Positions 38,705 to 48,295 are shown, counted from the first letter of the stretch. The stretch is DNA of 64,000 nt from Clostridiales bacterium (GCA_017509245.1 JAFWQC010000054.1:1-64000); one strand, 5' to 3'. Program-made: numbers and translations. The notes: generated from the letters alone by a model not told the origin.

Positions 38705-39928
38705 ATGAGAATAGGCATCTACGGAGGCTCATTCGATCCCGTTCATGACGGTCACATAGCAATGATAGATTCCGCATTGAAGAGCGGGTTCATTGACATT
38801 GTGATCGTTATTCCTTCGGTAAGAAATAATTTCAAGCTCTATGCAAACAAGCTCCCGCCGCCGTACCGTTACTACATGGTCAAGGAGACCATAGAAGGCC
38901 TTGGCATCAGGGACTGCTATGTATGCGATATCGAATACGGCATTGAAGGCGTCAGCTATACCGCAGTTGTTCTGGGGAAACTCACTTCGGATGAATACAT
39001 CAGGGAATTCCTTGCCTCCAACGGCATAAAGCGCAAGAAGGCCTGGGAAAGCCATGAATTCTTCTGGATCATGGGTTCAGATACATTAGGCACCTTTGAG
39101 ACCTGGTATAACCCGGGAGAGATCCTAAATAAGGCATCACTTCTTGCCGCTGTAAGACCGGGTGATAATACCGATGTCGATAAAGCAGCGGATTCGATAA
39201 GGAAGAATCTCGGAGGAAGGGTTGAGATATTCAGGCTCAACGGTGTTGACTGTTCCTCTTCGGGAATCACGACTTCCGGTGACTTTTCGATGGTGCCGGA
39301 GCCCGCAAGGAAATTCATTGCAAAGCATGCGCTCTATACTGAGAATACAAAGCTTGAGGGAGTATCGGAGGAAGCCAGGATAAAGTTTTTCGAGAGCGCC
39401 GTATGGATGTACGGATATCTGGGCGAGAACAGGCTTTTGCACACTCTTAATGTCGGTTATCTGTCTGCACATATGGCGGAGCTTTTCGGGGGCGACAAGG
39501 ATAAGGCATTGCTCGCAGGCGCTTTGCATGATTGCGCAAAGGAGCTTCCGATGGAGAAACAGCAGAAGCTCGCAAAGAAGTATTGCGGAGACCTTTTCAC
39601 CGAGAAAAAGATACTTCATTCACCGGCCGGGGCGACGTTCGCCAAAGAGGAATTCGGGATAGAGGATAAGGAGATCCTGGATGCCATCTGCTTCCACACG
39701 ACGGGCAAGGGTGACATGACCCTTCTCGAGAAGATCGTTTATCTGGCAGATAAGATCGAGCCGTCGAGAGATTACATGGATCTTGCGCCTATCAGGGAAG
39801 CGGCGGAGACCGATCTTGAAAGCGCGATGAGAATGACCGCGAGAGCAATAAATAATAAAGTCATTTCACTGGGGAGAGACACTCATCCGATGACTCGCCT
39901 CATGATGAGTGATTTGGGAATGGAATAA
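38705..39928 (+). CDS. NadD-YqeK fusion: nicotinate-nucleotide adenylyltransferase and HD hydrolase
   Basis: A 407-residue protein joining two usually neighbouring genes. Residues 1-~210 are NadD, making deamido-NAD: GIYGGSFDPVHDGH (HxGH type) and WIMGSDTLGTFETW. The usual C-terminal SSTxIR loop reads SSSGITTS, without the arginine. Residues ~220-407 are the YqeK HD domain: RLLHTLNVGYL, LLAGALHDCAKELP and CFHTTGK, a family hydrolysing Ap4A. rsfS follows, preserving the nadD-yqeK-rsfS order known in Firmicutes. Confidence 0.92.
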   Translation: MRIGIYGGSFDPVHDGHIAMIDSALKSGFIDIVIVIPSVRNNFKLYANKLPPPYRYYMVKETIEGLGIRDCYVCDIEYGIEGVSYTAVVLGKLTSDEYIREFLASNGIKRKKAWESHEFFWIMGSDTLGTFETWYNPGEILNKASLLAAVRPGDNTDVDKAADSIRKNLGGRVEIFRLNGVDCSSSGITTSGDFSMVPEPARKFIAKHALYTENTKLEGVSEEARIKFFESAVWMYGYLGENRLLHTLNVGYLSAHMAELFGGDKDKALLAGALHDCAKELPMEKQQKLAKKYCGDLFTEKKILHSPAGATFAKEEFGIEDKEILDAICFHTTGKGDMTLLEKIVYLADKIEPSRDYMDLAPIREAAETDLESAMRMTARAINNKVISLGRDTHPMTRLMMSDLGME

Positions 39929-39978
39929 GCCCCGGATTATGTTAGAATCAAATCATTAATGAAACCAAGGAGATGTTT

Positions 39979-40323
39979 ATGGAAAGTAAAGAATTAGCCG
40001 CAAAAATCGCTGAGATACTTGATTCCAAGAAGGGTATCGATATTGAGACAGTTGATCTTACGGGAAAGACAGTACTTGCAGATTATTTCGTACTGGCAAG
40101 CGGTAATTCAACAACGCAGATAAGAGCTCTTGCCGATGAAGTGGAGTTTGTATTAAAGAAGGACTTTGATATCGTTCCCGACCACATTGAGGGCCGCGCG
40201 GGCGACAAGTGGATCCTTCTGGACTATAAGGATGTTGTAGTACACGTCATGGGCAGAGAGGAAAGAGAGAATTACAGCATCGAGAAATTCTGGGAAACAA
40301 AGCGCAGAGAAGGCGAAGAGTAA
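39979..40323 (+). CDS. rsfS: Ribosomal silencing factor RsfS
   Basis: A 114-residue protein that binds ribosomal protein uL14 and blocks subunit joining during starvation. Markers: DIETVDLTGKTVLADYFVLASG, and GDKWILLDYKDVVVHVM before the conserved YSIEKFW end. The ATG at 39979 is preferred because AAGGAG abuts the in-frame ATG at 39973. Confidence 0.94.
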   Translation: MESKELAAKIAEILDSKKGIDIETVDLTGKTVLADYFVLASGNSTTQIRALADEVEFVLKKDFDIVPDHIEGRAGDKWILLDYKDVVVHVMGREERENYSIEKFWETKRREGEE

Positions 40324-40370
40324 CTAGTATATTATTTTAAATTATGTCCGGAACCGGCAGGGGTTTAACC

Positions 40371-40425
40371 TTGTCGGTTTTGTCGTAATTTGTCGGAAAA
40401 AACCGACAAAGAGCGGTGCTATGCT
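40371..40425 (+). promoter_or_regulatory. comEA promoter with phased TTGTCGG array
   Basis: TTGTCGG (40371-40377), TTGTCGT (40380-40386) and TTGTCGG (40390-40396) stand 9 and 10 bp apart. After 23 nt comes a -10-like TATGCT (40420-40425), then 6 nt to the comEA ATG. The -35 position is AAAAAA. An inverted CCGACAA occupies 40403-40409. This is the same design as before the Tad operon. Confidence 0.7.
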
Positions 40426-40431
40426 TTCTCT

Positions 40432-41166
40432 ATGGTTAAGAAAAGTACCGCATCAAAGATAAAAAGTCTGATATATCCTCTGGCATTCATCTTTATCATC
40501 ATCCTGAGTGCCTTATATAAGTTTGTGTTCAAGGGCAACGGGGACTTCAGCATAAAGGCATTTAAGAGCGGAAAGACGGCTTCTGTGTCTGATGTATCCG
40601 GCGCGGATAACACCGTCATTACGGGTTCTGACAGCGTAAACGTCTCATATACGGATGAGACTTATTCAACAGTCACGGAAACATTTCAGATGATCAGCGT
40701 GTATATCTGCGGAGAGGTAAAAGAACCGGGTATTTACGAAGTCCCCAAAGGAGCCCTGCTTAACGACATCATTGAAGATGCAGGCGGGCTTACGGAAGAA
40801 GCATCGGTCAATAATATCAACTTTGTCTACCGGATAGAGTACAACATTTCTGTTTATATCCCGTCAAAAGACGAGGTGGCAACAGGTTTTGCAGGCGGAG
40901 ACATAATAAGACAGGACGGTGTCTATGTCTGGGGTTCGTCTTCGGGCGGAGCTGAAGGCGGCGGGCAGGGTGAGACTCTGATGGTGAATATCAATACGGC
41001 TTCCGTTGATGAGCTTAAGAGCCTTCCGGGAATCGGTGAAGTGACAGCAAAAGCCATTGCCGACTATAGGAAGAATGAGCCCTTTAAGAGCATTGAGGAC
41101 ATAAAGAACGTAACCGGAATAGGGGATTCCAAGTTCAACAGGATAAAGGATTATATCTGCGTATGA
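40432..41166 (+). CDS. comEA: ComEA-like competence DNA receptor
   Basis: A 244-residue membrane-anchored DNA-binding protein. One N-terminal transmembrane helix (SLIYPLAFIFIIILSALYKF) is followed by an SLBB-like domain (VYICGEVKEPGIYEVPKGALL) and a C-terminal helix-hairpin-helix pair (NINTASVDELKSLPGIGEVT, VTGIGDSKFNRIKDYI). In transformable bacteria ComEA binds incoming double-stranded DNA outside the membrane. The ATG at 40432 has no Shine-Dalgarno and lies 6 nt after the -10-like hexamer. comEC is not in the window. Confidence 0.92.
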   Translation: MVKKSTASKIKSLIYPLAFIFIIILSALYKFVFKGNGDFSIKAFKSGKTASVSDVSGADNTVITGSDSVNVSYTDETYSTVTETFQMISVYICGEVKEPGIYEVPKGALLNDIIEDAGGLTEEASVNNINFVYRIEYNISVYIPSKDEVATGFAGGDIIRQDGVYVWGSSSGGAEGGGQGETLMVNINTASVDELKSLPGIGEVTAKAIADYRKNEPFKSIEDIKNVTGIGDSKFNRIKDYICV

Positions 41167-41169
41167 ACG

Positions 41170-42162
41170 TCAGGTGTAACCGTAAAGGCCTCTGACGCTT
41201 ACTTCGCCGCTTCTTAAGTCCTCGGTGGAACCGTCATCGAACTCCACCTTGAGCGTGAAATCATCATTGATGGCAACGGCAGTGCCTGATCTGCCCTGGC
41301 TGTTTTCGGCGAGCTGAGGATATGCAACGATCTTGCTTCCGGTGGTAACGTTGCACTGACGGTAGCGGTTAAGATAGTACTCATCGTCAGGCCATCTGTA
41401 AGCAATGTCTCCCAATGCCTTGATGAGCTCTGCTGCAAGCAGGGAGCGGTCAAAGTTTTTTCCGCCGTTTTCTATCGATATGGAGGTGGCTATCTGTGAT
41501 AGATCTTCAGGGAATGAGCTCTCATTGACATTTATCCCGATACCGATAATGCAGTTATCGATAAGTCCGCTTTCAGCTTCCACCGTAACCTCTGTCAGTA
41601 TGCCGCAGATCTTCTTCCTGTTCATCAGAACATCATTTACCCATTTGATCTGTGTATCGGCCTCGTAGGCGTTGTAAACCGCATCAGAAACAGCGACAGC
41701 GGTCCAGCTTGTCAGATTGGAGATCTTGTCAAAGCCGGATTCCGGTTTGAAAAGGTAAGAGAGGTATATCCCGACGCCTTTAGGTGACTCAAAACTCCTG
41801 CCGCGCCTGCCTTTGCCGCCGGTCTGATGGTCAGCGATCACCACAGTGCCTGAAGGCGCACCGCTTCTTGCCATATCCTTAAGGACATTGTTAGTGGAGT
41901 CCACGCTCTCGAAAACATGAACATTCCGCGAGACGGTCTCAGGAAGATGTACAGAGACCGAACCCTTTGTGAGGACATCAGGACATTTGGTGAGAAGATA
42001 ACCCTTATTGGTTGACGAAATGATCTCATAACCTTCTTCCCTCAGCGCTTTTACGGCAGAATTCACCGCGGCTCTGCTTACTCCGAGCTTGCGGCTGACC
42101 GTCTCTCCGGAGATATAATCCTCCCCGTGGTATATGAGCTTCAGAACATCGTCTTTAAGCAT
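41170..42162 (-). CDS. birA: Bifunctional biotin ligase and biotin-operon repressor
   Basis: A 330-residue BirA. The N-terminal winged helix (VSRKLGVSRAAVNSAVKAL) should bind DNA. The ligase core has GGKGRRGRSFESPKGVGIYLS (biotinyl-AMP loop) and KWVNDVLMNRKKICGILTE. The C-terminal SH3-like domain ends the protein. AAAGGA precedes the ATG. It converges with comEA only 3 bp away. Confidence 0.95.
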   Translation of the reverse strand: MLKDDVLKLIYHGEDYISGETVSRKLGVSRAAVNSAVKALREEGYEIISSTNKGYLLTKCPDVLTKGSVSVHLPETVSRNVHVFESVDSTNNVLKDMARSGAPSGTVVIADHQTGGKGRRGRSFESPKGVGIYLSYLFKPESGFDKISNLTSWTAVAVSDAVYNAYEADTQIKWVNDVLMNRKKICGILTEVTVEAESGLIDNCIIGIGINVNESSFPEDLSQIATSISIENGGKNFDRSLLAAELIKALGDIAYRWPDDEYYLNRYRQCNVTTGSKIVAYPQLAENSQGRSGTAVAINDDFTLKVEFDDGSTEDLRSGEVSVRGLYGYT

Positions 42163-42243
42163 TATCTATCCTTTCCGTGATAAATATCATCAGGCTTTGA
42201 CATCTTTTATATATTATTTAGCAAAAATAATAACACTTTAAGT

Positions 42244-42260
42244 CGAATGTGCGGTAAAAT
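42244..42260 (+). promoter_or_regulatory. Promoter-like 17-mer before the HD-GYP gene
   Basis: CGAATGTGCGGTAAAAT matches the sequence at 3980-3996 before proA in 15 of 17 positions, including the -10-like TAAAAT. A TTGTCGG follows at 42262. Confidence 0.35.
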
Positions 42261-42301
42261 ATTGTCGGTAAAGTGCTTATTTTTTATGCGTTAGGGTGAA
42301 C

Positions 42302-44059
42302 ATGGGTATATATTCAATTGTTTTGGCAGTTATTATGCTGCTCAGCATGTTATCTACTTTTGCGCTCGTCCTCTTTTCGAGACGCGGCGCCAATACACTT
42401 GAAATACTCATTTCAGTTTGCATCATGGTGAGCAACGCGGGCTATTTTGTGCTCTCATGTTCCAGAAATATCCAGGAAGCAGTTATTGCAAATGCTTTGG
42501 CTTATGTCGGCGGAATATTCCTGCCGCTTCTGGTCGTATATATCCTTATCGATTATTCGAATTCCAAGGTCCCTACCTGGTTCTCAGTTATCATTCTTTT
42601 TATCAACTTAGTAGTCTTTATCTCAGTTCTGCTTACTGACAGACTTCCGTTTTTCTATTCGGCAATGCAGTTCATTCCGGGAGATCCTACCCAGCTGCTC
42701 AAGGAAGCCGGATTTTTCTATTACATCAGATACATCATCCTCGCAGTGGAAGTCGGCCTTGCAGCATTCTTTACGATCCTGACATATCTCGGCAGAAGAA
42801 ATGCCTCCTTCAGGATCATGATGATCTATGCAGGATCCCTTCTGGGTGCGATCCTTGTATATCTGGCAAGACGTATCTTTGACATCAAGTACGATCTGGT
42901 TCCTTTCTTCTACTTCTTCTGCACATGTATACTTGATTATGTCGTTACCAGATCGACGATCTATAACGTTAATCTGAGCGTTCAGGAGAAGATAAATGAG
43001 CTCAGTACATACGGCTATCTTGTTTTTGACAGGAAGTTCAGATATGTCGGATCCAACTCCGTATGCGAGAAATTCTTCCCTGAGATCAGCAATATGCGAA
43101 TCGATTCCAAGATAATCGCTAAAGACTACGCACTCAAGGATCTCCTCAAGTGGGTAACCAAAAATGCCACGGATGCTACCGAGGACAAGCAGAACCAGGG
43201 CAAGTACAAGAAAGCTATAGTCATCAACGACAGAAGCCCCAGTGAAAGACGCCACCTTGAGTGCGAGATGAGCTTCATTCATTTCGGCTTCGAAAATCAC
43301 GTTTCCGGCTACCTCGTTGAGATCATAGACGATACAGAACAGCACAACATGATCGAGTCCATGAGCTTCAGAGGTGAGTCCTTGAAGCGTGAGGTCGAGC
43401 GTCAGACCAAGAGAGCCAAGTCGATGCAGATGTCCACTATCCTCGGCATGGCGGCCATGATCGAATCCCGTGACAACTCCACCGGAGGTCACATCAACAG
43501 AACATCCGCATGCGTTGCTCTCTTCGTAGAGCACTTAAGGAAGCTTGACGACTACAACATGAGCGAGAATTACTGGGATTCAGTAATCAACGCTGCTCCT
43601 CTCCATGACCTCGGTAAGATCGCCGTTGACGACGCTATCTTAAGAAAGCCTTCCGGCCTTACAGACGAAGAGTATGAGAAGATGAAAGTCCACGCGGCAT
43701 ACGGCGCCAAGATCATGAGCAAGGTCCTTGAAGATGTAGATGACAAGGAGTTCGTTTCCGTCGCTACCAATGTTGCCCATTATCACCATGAGAAGTATAA
43801 CGGAACCGGCTATCCTGACAGATTAAGGGGAGAGAATATTCCTTTTGAGGCAAGGATAATGGCACTGGCAGATGTTTTCGATGCCCTCGCAAGCAGACGT
43901 TATTACAAGGAACCTATGTCCTACGATGAGGCTTTCGAGATCATCCGTCAAGAACTCGGACATCACTTCGATCCCCATCTCGGACGCATCTTCATCTCAC
44001 TGAAGCCGGAGATCATCAGTCTCTACGAGTCCTTCAAGAATACCGATTACGCAAGGTAA
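42302..44059 (+). CDS. Seven-TM sensor with PAS-like region and HD-GYP phosphodiesterase domain
   Basis: A 585-residue membrane protein. Seven transmembrane helices fill residues 1-~225, like the histidine-kinase N-terminal 7TM module. A PAS-like region follows (YLVFDRKFRYVGSNSVCEKF). The HD-GYP domain has HDLGKIAVDDAIL, VAHYHHEKYNGTGYPDRLRG and LADVFDALASRRYYK, so cyclic di-GMP hydrolysis is likely. The ATG at 42302 is preferred with AGGG 6 nt upstream. Confidence 0.9.
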   Translation: MGIYSIVLAVIMLLSMLSTFALVLFSRRGANTLEILISVCIMVSNAGYFVLSCSRNIQEAVIANALAYVGGIFLPLLVVYILIDYSNSKVPTWFSVIILFINLVVFISVLLTDRLPFFYSAMQFIPGDPTQLLKEAGFFYYIRYIILAVEVGLAAFFTILTYLGRRNASFRIMMIYAGSLLGAILVYLARRIFDIKYDLVPFFYFFCTCILDYVVTRSTIYNVNLSVQEKINELSTYGYLVFDRKFRYVGSNSVCEKFFPEISNMRIDSKIIAKDYALKDLLKWVTKNATDATEDKQNQGKYKKAIVINDRSPSERRHLECEMSFIHFGFENHVSGYLVEIIDDTEQHNMIESMSFRGESLKREVERQTKRAKSMQMSTILGMAAMIESRDNSTGGHINRTSACVALFVEHLRKLDDYNMSENYWDSVINAAPLHDLGKIAVDDAILRKPSGLTDEEYEKMKVHAAYGAKIMSKVLEDVDDKEFVSVATNVAHYHHEKYNGTGYPDRLRGENIPFEARIMALADVFDALASRRYYKEPMSYDEAFEIIRQELGHHFDPHLGRIFISLKPEIISLYESFKNTDYAR

Positions 44060-44072
44060 TTGATTATCAGGA

Positions 44073-44097
44073 ACAGTGCAGGGATGCACTGTTTTTC
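44073..44097 (+). terminator. Rho-independent terminator of the HD-GYP gene
   Basis: ACAGTGCA pairs with TGCACTGT around GGGA and is followed by TTTTC. Confidence 0.9.
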
Positions 44098-44174
44098 ATT
44101 AATCCAAGTGGAAGAACTATTTTGAAGGTTATGGGGAAAATAGTTGCTGCGGCCGCCTGAATAATAACGCCAAT

Positions 44175-45530
44175 TTACATTTCGTCGTTGATTATGTTCC
44201 TGACCCACTTGTATTTCTTGTAGTGAATGAATACAGCGGGAAGCTTAACTATCTCATCAAGGTTCAGGATAAAATATACGGCCATGACAGGCCAGTTAAG
44301 TTTGAATGCAGCTATGTAGCCGAGGGGGACGATGAATGCCCACATGGTAATCGTGTCGCAGATAAAGCCGAACTTTGTGTCGCCGCCTGCGGAGAATACG
44401 CCACCGATGAGAGTGGAGTTGATAGATCTTCCAAGTATGTAATAGCTGCACATCATGAGCATTATGAACAGATAGTGCTCAGCCGTATCGGTGAGATGGA
44501 CAAAGTGGAGGATCACAGGAGCCGAAGCCGCTGCTATAAGTCCCAGGACGATTCCCGATATTATCGTGATCTTCAATAACTTGTCGCCGTATAATTTCGC
44601 TGTGTCATACCTGCCGGCACCAAGCTCATTTCCGATAACGATAACGCTTCCGCCCGCAATGGCAAAGCAGAGGCAGGATACAAGGTCTTTTACGATCGCC
44701 GTAATGCTGTTGGCGGTCGAAGCATCCATGCCGCGGTATCCGATGATGGCCGTGATCATGGTAAAGCCGAAGCCCCAGAGAAGCTGGTTCAGAAAATAGG
44801 GAAGAGTGTATTTTGAGAAACGTTTTCTAAGGTCCGGATCGACATGAAATACATTCTTTATCCTCAGCCTGAATTTGGTAAGTTTAAGCAAAAATACCAG
44901 GCAGATAATAAAGCCGGTGAAATTGGATATCGAAGTGGCAAGTGCCGCACCTGCCGCGCCCATTGCCGGAACACCGAGAAGACCGAATATGAATACCGCG
45001 TTGAGGAGTATGTTCAGGAATACCATAACAACACTGGCGATCGTGCACTGCTTGACGTATCCGACATTCTTGAGCAATGTCTCGAAAATATAAGCCAGAG
45101 TCATGAATACATATGAGAAAGACGCAAGCCTCAGATAAGGAACGCCGTTTTCAATGAGCAGGGGTTCATAGGTAAATACGCGCATAATGCCTTCGGGAAT
45201 GAACATCGAGCATCCGAAGAATACGATCATTACGGGAAGAGCCAGCGCAAACATGTAACCGAAGACTTTCTCGATCGATTTGGTGTCACCCTTGCCCCAG
45301 TACTGAGCAGCGAGCATTGAGCCGCCTGCGGTGATGGACATCGAGAAAAGCGTAAGAACGAGTACGACCTGGGTTGCCAAATTTACCGCAGTCATTGATT
45401 CCTGCGATAAAAAGAGCAGCATGACAGCATCCGATACGGGGATCAGTGCAAACACGAAGTGCTGCAGGGTCATCGGCAGTATCAGCGATATCAGTTTCTT
45501 TCTAAATGATGTGTCTTTCTCGTTAGGCAT
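44175..45530 (-). CDS. MATE-family multidrug/cation exporter (first copy)
   Basis: A 451-residue exporter with about twelve transmembrane helices in two repeats: the first half has VMLLFLSQESMTAVNLATQV and AAQYWGKGD, the second GSVIVIGNELGAGRYDTAK. Exports drugs or metabolites by ion antiport in the family; substrate unknown. No Shine-Dalgarno precedes the ATG, but TACAAT lies 6 nt before it, suggesting a leaderless transcript. A different MATE gene lies at 57817. Confidence 0.9.
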   Translation of the reverse strand: MPNEKDTSFRKKLISLILPMTLQHFVFALIPVSDAVMLLFLSQESMTAVNLATQVVLVLTLFSMSITAGGSMLAAQYWGKGDTKSIEKVFGYMFALALPVMIVFFGCSMFIPEGIMRVFTYEPLLIENGVPYLRLASFSYVFMTLAYIFETLLKNVGYVKQCTIASVVMVFLNILLNAVFIFGLLGVPAMGAAGAALATSISNFTGFIICLVFLLKLTKFRLRIKNVFHVDPDLRKRFSKYTLPYFLNQLLWGFGFTMITAIIGYRGMDASTANSITAIVKDLVSCLCFAIAGGSVIVIGNELGAGRYDTAKLYGDKLLKITIISGIVLGLIAAASAPVILHFVHLTDTAEHYLFIMLMMCSYYILGRSINSTLIGGVFSAGGDTKFGFICDTITMWAFIVPLGYIAAFKLNWPVMAVYFILNLDEIVKLPAVFIHYKKYKWVRNIINDEM

Positions 45531-45625
45531 GTGAAGATTGTATCAGAGAATCGCCGAAAATAAAGGTTTTCCAGGGGTTAAGCCTGATTCACTAAGAAAA
45601 AACAAGCGAATGATAACAGCAACAG

Positions 45626-48148
45626 TTATGACGGTTCGTAAAGCTCCCAGTTCGCGTCATTCCAAATATCATCGTGAACCGTAAGCCAATATCCTTTGGG
45701 GTCTTTAAACTGCGTTCCGTTATTGGTAATGGTGCTGAACTCATGTGATACATATACCAGCTGGCAGGCGGATGCGTCTTTGGCGGTGATGGGCTTGTCA
45801 GTAAAAGGATTAACGGGATCTTCGATGACGCCGCTTGATGCCAGATAAGGTGTGTCGGCATTAGTCATGAAATCGCCTGATACGGTAAAGCCAGTCTGGC
45901 CGAAATCCTTTACCAGGAGAACGGGGTTTACCCATTCGGCGTCAAAGTTATATTCCATAACGATAAGGTCATCGAAGTTATTTAATCCGTAACCGTGATC
46001 AGATACGATTATTATCCTTGTGTTGTCGTAGACACCATTTTCGCGCAGGTAGTCTAACCACTGAGCAAGGAGGATGCATGCTTCAGCGTCGCACTGATAA
46101 TGCTTGTAGCTTTCCTCGTTATCCAGATACATCGGAACGTTATTTACGACCGGCGGCGCGTCGAATGTCTCGTCAGAGAGCAGACAGACCTCGTGTGTCG
46201 TCTCATTTGCAAACATGGCAAAGCAGTTCTGATCAGAATCGGTGACAGTCGTGAATTCGCTCAGGGAGGAAAGTGCCTGGTGTTCTCTGATATATGTGCC
46301 GTTCATGTTTTCGGGCACGGAATCGTTATAGAAGTGATTGTACGATCCGTCTGAATAGATCACAGGCTGGAAAAGATAGGGGAGAGTCCTCATGAGGCCA
46401 TAGCAGAAGAAATTCCTGTTGAGGCGCTCTTCCAGCTCTATGCCTGATTCAGAAAGGATCTCGCTCTTCATCGATCTCGAAAAGTTATAAGCATGAATGT
46501 CCGGGTTGTCATCATAGATGCTCGTATCTGCAAGCCACTGGTAATTCGCATACGGCGGATCGCCTACGGTCACGTACCATCCGTTGTTAGCGAAAAGCGT
46601 CGGGAGCACCTTGAGCGATTCGTTGTGCTTGTCCACCAGAAGCTCGTCAGATCTTGCGTTAAGCATATCGGGCGTGTATTCGTATCCGCCAAAAAGAGAC
46701 GGCGCGGCAAAGTTGGTGTGCTCGCCTAAAGATACGGTGTTCGGATAATAAGTAAATCCGTCGAAGCTTGAAGCCAGCTCAGGATTTTCCGTGAAGATGT
46801 ATGGAATGTAGGCGCCGATCATTCTGTCCATCATGATAACGACAACATTCTGTCCCGTCGCAGACATAGGAATGCTGATGTCTCCATATGAATTGAGGTC
46901 ATATTTAGTTTCGCGGTATGCGTAATAGTAAAAGCCTATGCTTGTTACGGATATCGCGAAAACGGATAACATGAATACCACGATAAGCTTTTTGGTAAAG
47001 TCAGGCTTCTTTTGACAGATGAACATTATCCCGGCAAAAACTATGATGTCGACGGCAAGGTTAAGGATCAATTCCCACGCCGTGAAAGACATGTGCTTCT
47101 CATAGATCAGTCTGTAAGTCAAAAGTCCCAGATCTTTATTAAAAACGATGTGATTGATGATGCCGACTGCAACGGCAGCGATGAAAGCATGAGATATCCT
47201 CTTTCCATGCTTGCCTTTGACCAGATAAAAGAATACCGGCACCCATATCATGAACGTGCCGAACGCTATAAGGGCGCTGCTTAGCACATATTGCATCGGC
47301 GAGTGCGGGTTGTCGATGAAGGTGTTGACGAGCTCTGCCGGATTCTTGGTAATGATGTCAGAAGGTATCATGATACCTGTCATTACGGCGAGAACAGAAC
47401 AGCATAGAAGCACTGTTATCATGTCACCTTTGGATTCAGCAGACAGGAGCTTCTGATCCTTTTTAAGAGCAGGCTTCTTAATGTTCATTACGATATTCTT
47501 GACGAGCGAGAAGAGGTTATTTAATGTCCAGTAGAAGACAAGACCAGAAGGTGATCCGTAGAGCAATACAAGGAATACAAGCGCTACAGCTATAAGCTTG
47601 AGCTTGTCCTTCAAAGGTCCTTTGTTCGTATAGATAAACGAAGAGACAATGTTTATGACTGTCATCAGTATTGGGAGAAGATTGATATTTAAGCTTCCGA
47701 TGCTGATGAGGGCGTCAGGCATGGAAAGATCCCTGACAGGACCTAATGATATTCCGTTAAGCAGATCAAGGTGCGAAAGAAAACTGTAGGCAGCAATGAA
47801 GAAAGGGATCTGAAGGAACAGCGAGATCGAACTCTTGAGCGCATAAACGGGCTTATAGTTATTGATCTTGTAGTATTCCTGGAGCATCATGAAACGCTCG
47901 TCGCCTTTAAACGTGCTCTTGATATGCTTGATCATTGGTGACATTACGGATTGAATGTCACGTTCCTCCGCCTGAAGGGCATCCGCGCGCTTATACAACG
48001 GGAGTACAAGGAAATTGACGGCAAGGCTCATTACCAGTATAGACCAGCCTGCATTACCTGTTGCTTTATATGCATAGAAAAATATGACCTCAAAAACAAG
48101 TTTCAGAGGTTCAACGATTAGAAAAAACAGATAATTCCAAAATGTCAT
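45626..48148 (-). CDS. YidC/Oxa1-like domain fused to an extracellular sulfatase-type domain
   Basis: An 840-residue protein. Residues ~10-225 match YidC of Gram-positives: NAGWSILVMSLAVNFLVLPL, LQIPFFIAAYSFL, LLPILMTVINI and SGLVFYWTLNNL. At the position of the groove arginine (Arg73 in B. subtilis SpoIIIJ) Asn45 stands instead. Five further hydrophobic segments fill ~240-410. Residues ~430-840 are outside and look like an alkaline phosphatase/sulfatase fold: NVVVIMMDRM, GEHTNFAAPSLFGG (nucleophile Thr or Ser) and IIIVSDHGYGL. The second half recalls LTA-synthase-like phosphoglycerol or phosphoethanolamine transferases. The start is ATG 48148 with AGGG 6 nt before it; a GTG at 48154 overlaps that site. 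Confidence 0.85.
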   Translation of the reverse strand: MTFWNYLFFLIVEPLKLVFEVIFFYAYKATGNAGWSILVMSLAVNFLVLPLYKRADALQAEERDIQSVMSPMIKHIKSTFKGDERFMMLQEYYKINNYKPVYALKSSISLFLQIPFFIAAYSFLSHLDLLNGISLGPVRDLSMPDALISIGSLNINLLPILMTVINIVSSFIYTNKGPLKDKLKLIAVALVFLVLLYGSPSGLVFYWTLNNLFSLVKNIVMNIKKPALKKDQKLLSAESKGDMITVLLCCSVLAVMTGIMIPSDIITKNPAELVNTFIDNPHSPMQYVLSSALIAFGTFMIWVPVFFYLVKGKHGKRISHAFIAAVAVGIINHIVFNKDLGLLTYRLIYEKHMSFTAWELILNLAVDIIVFAGIMFICQKKPDFTKKLIVVFMLSVFAISVTSIGFYYYAYRETKYDLNSYGDISIPMSATGQNVVVIMMDRMIGAYIPYIFTENPELASSFDGFTYYPNTVSLGEHTNFAAPSLFGGYEYTPDMLNARSDELLVDKHNESLKVLPTLFANNGWYVTVGDPPYANYQWLADTSIYDDNPDIHAYNFSRSMKSEILSESGIELEERLNRNFFCYGLMRTLPYLFQPVIYSDGSYNHFYNDSVPENMNGTYIREHQALSSLSEFTTVTDSDQNCFAMFANETTHEVCLLSDETFDAPPVVNNVPMYLDNEESYKHYQCDAEACILLAQWLDYLRENGVYDNTRIIIVSDHGYGLNNFDDLIVMEYNFDAEWVNPVLLVKDFGQTGFTVSGDFMTNADTPYLASSGVIEDPVNPFTDKPITAKDASACQLVYVSHEFSTITNNGTQFKDPKGYWLTVHDDIWNDANWELYEPS

Positions 48149-48295
48149 AATCACCCTTGCACGACCGATATTATCTGAAGGAGATTATATCATGAATGTA
48201 ATTTAGGCAGATAACTGCAACATTTTACTTTGTTTTATTGTATAAATAGTGTAGGGATAATACTCTGAACAACGGCCTGCTCAAGGAGAATTCAT

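Noticed and set aside
42623-43534. 303-residue minus-strand frame
   Set aside because: It lies wholly inside the HD-GYP gene, whose motifs are intact; it is a codon-bias shadow.
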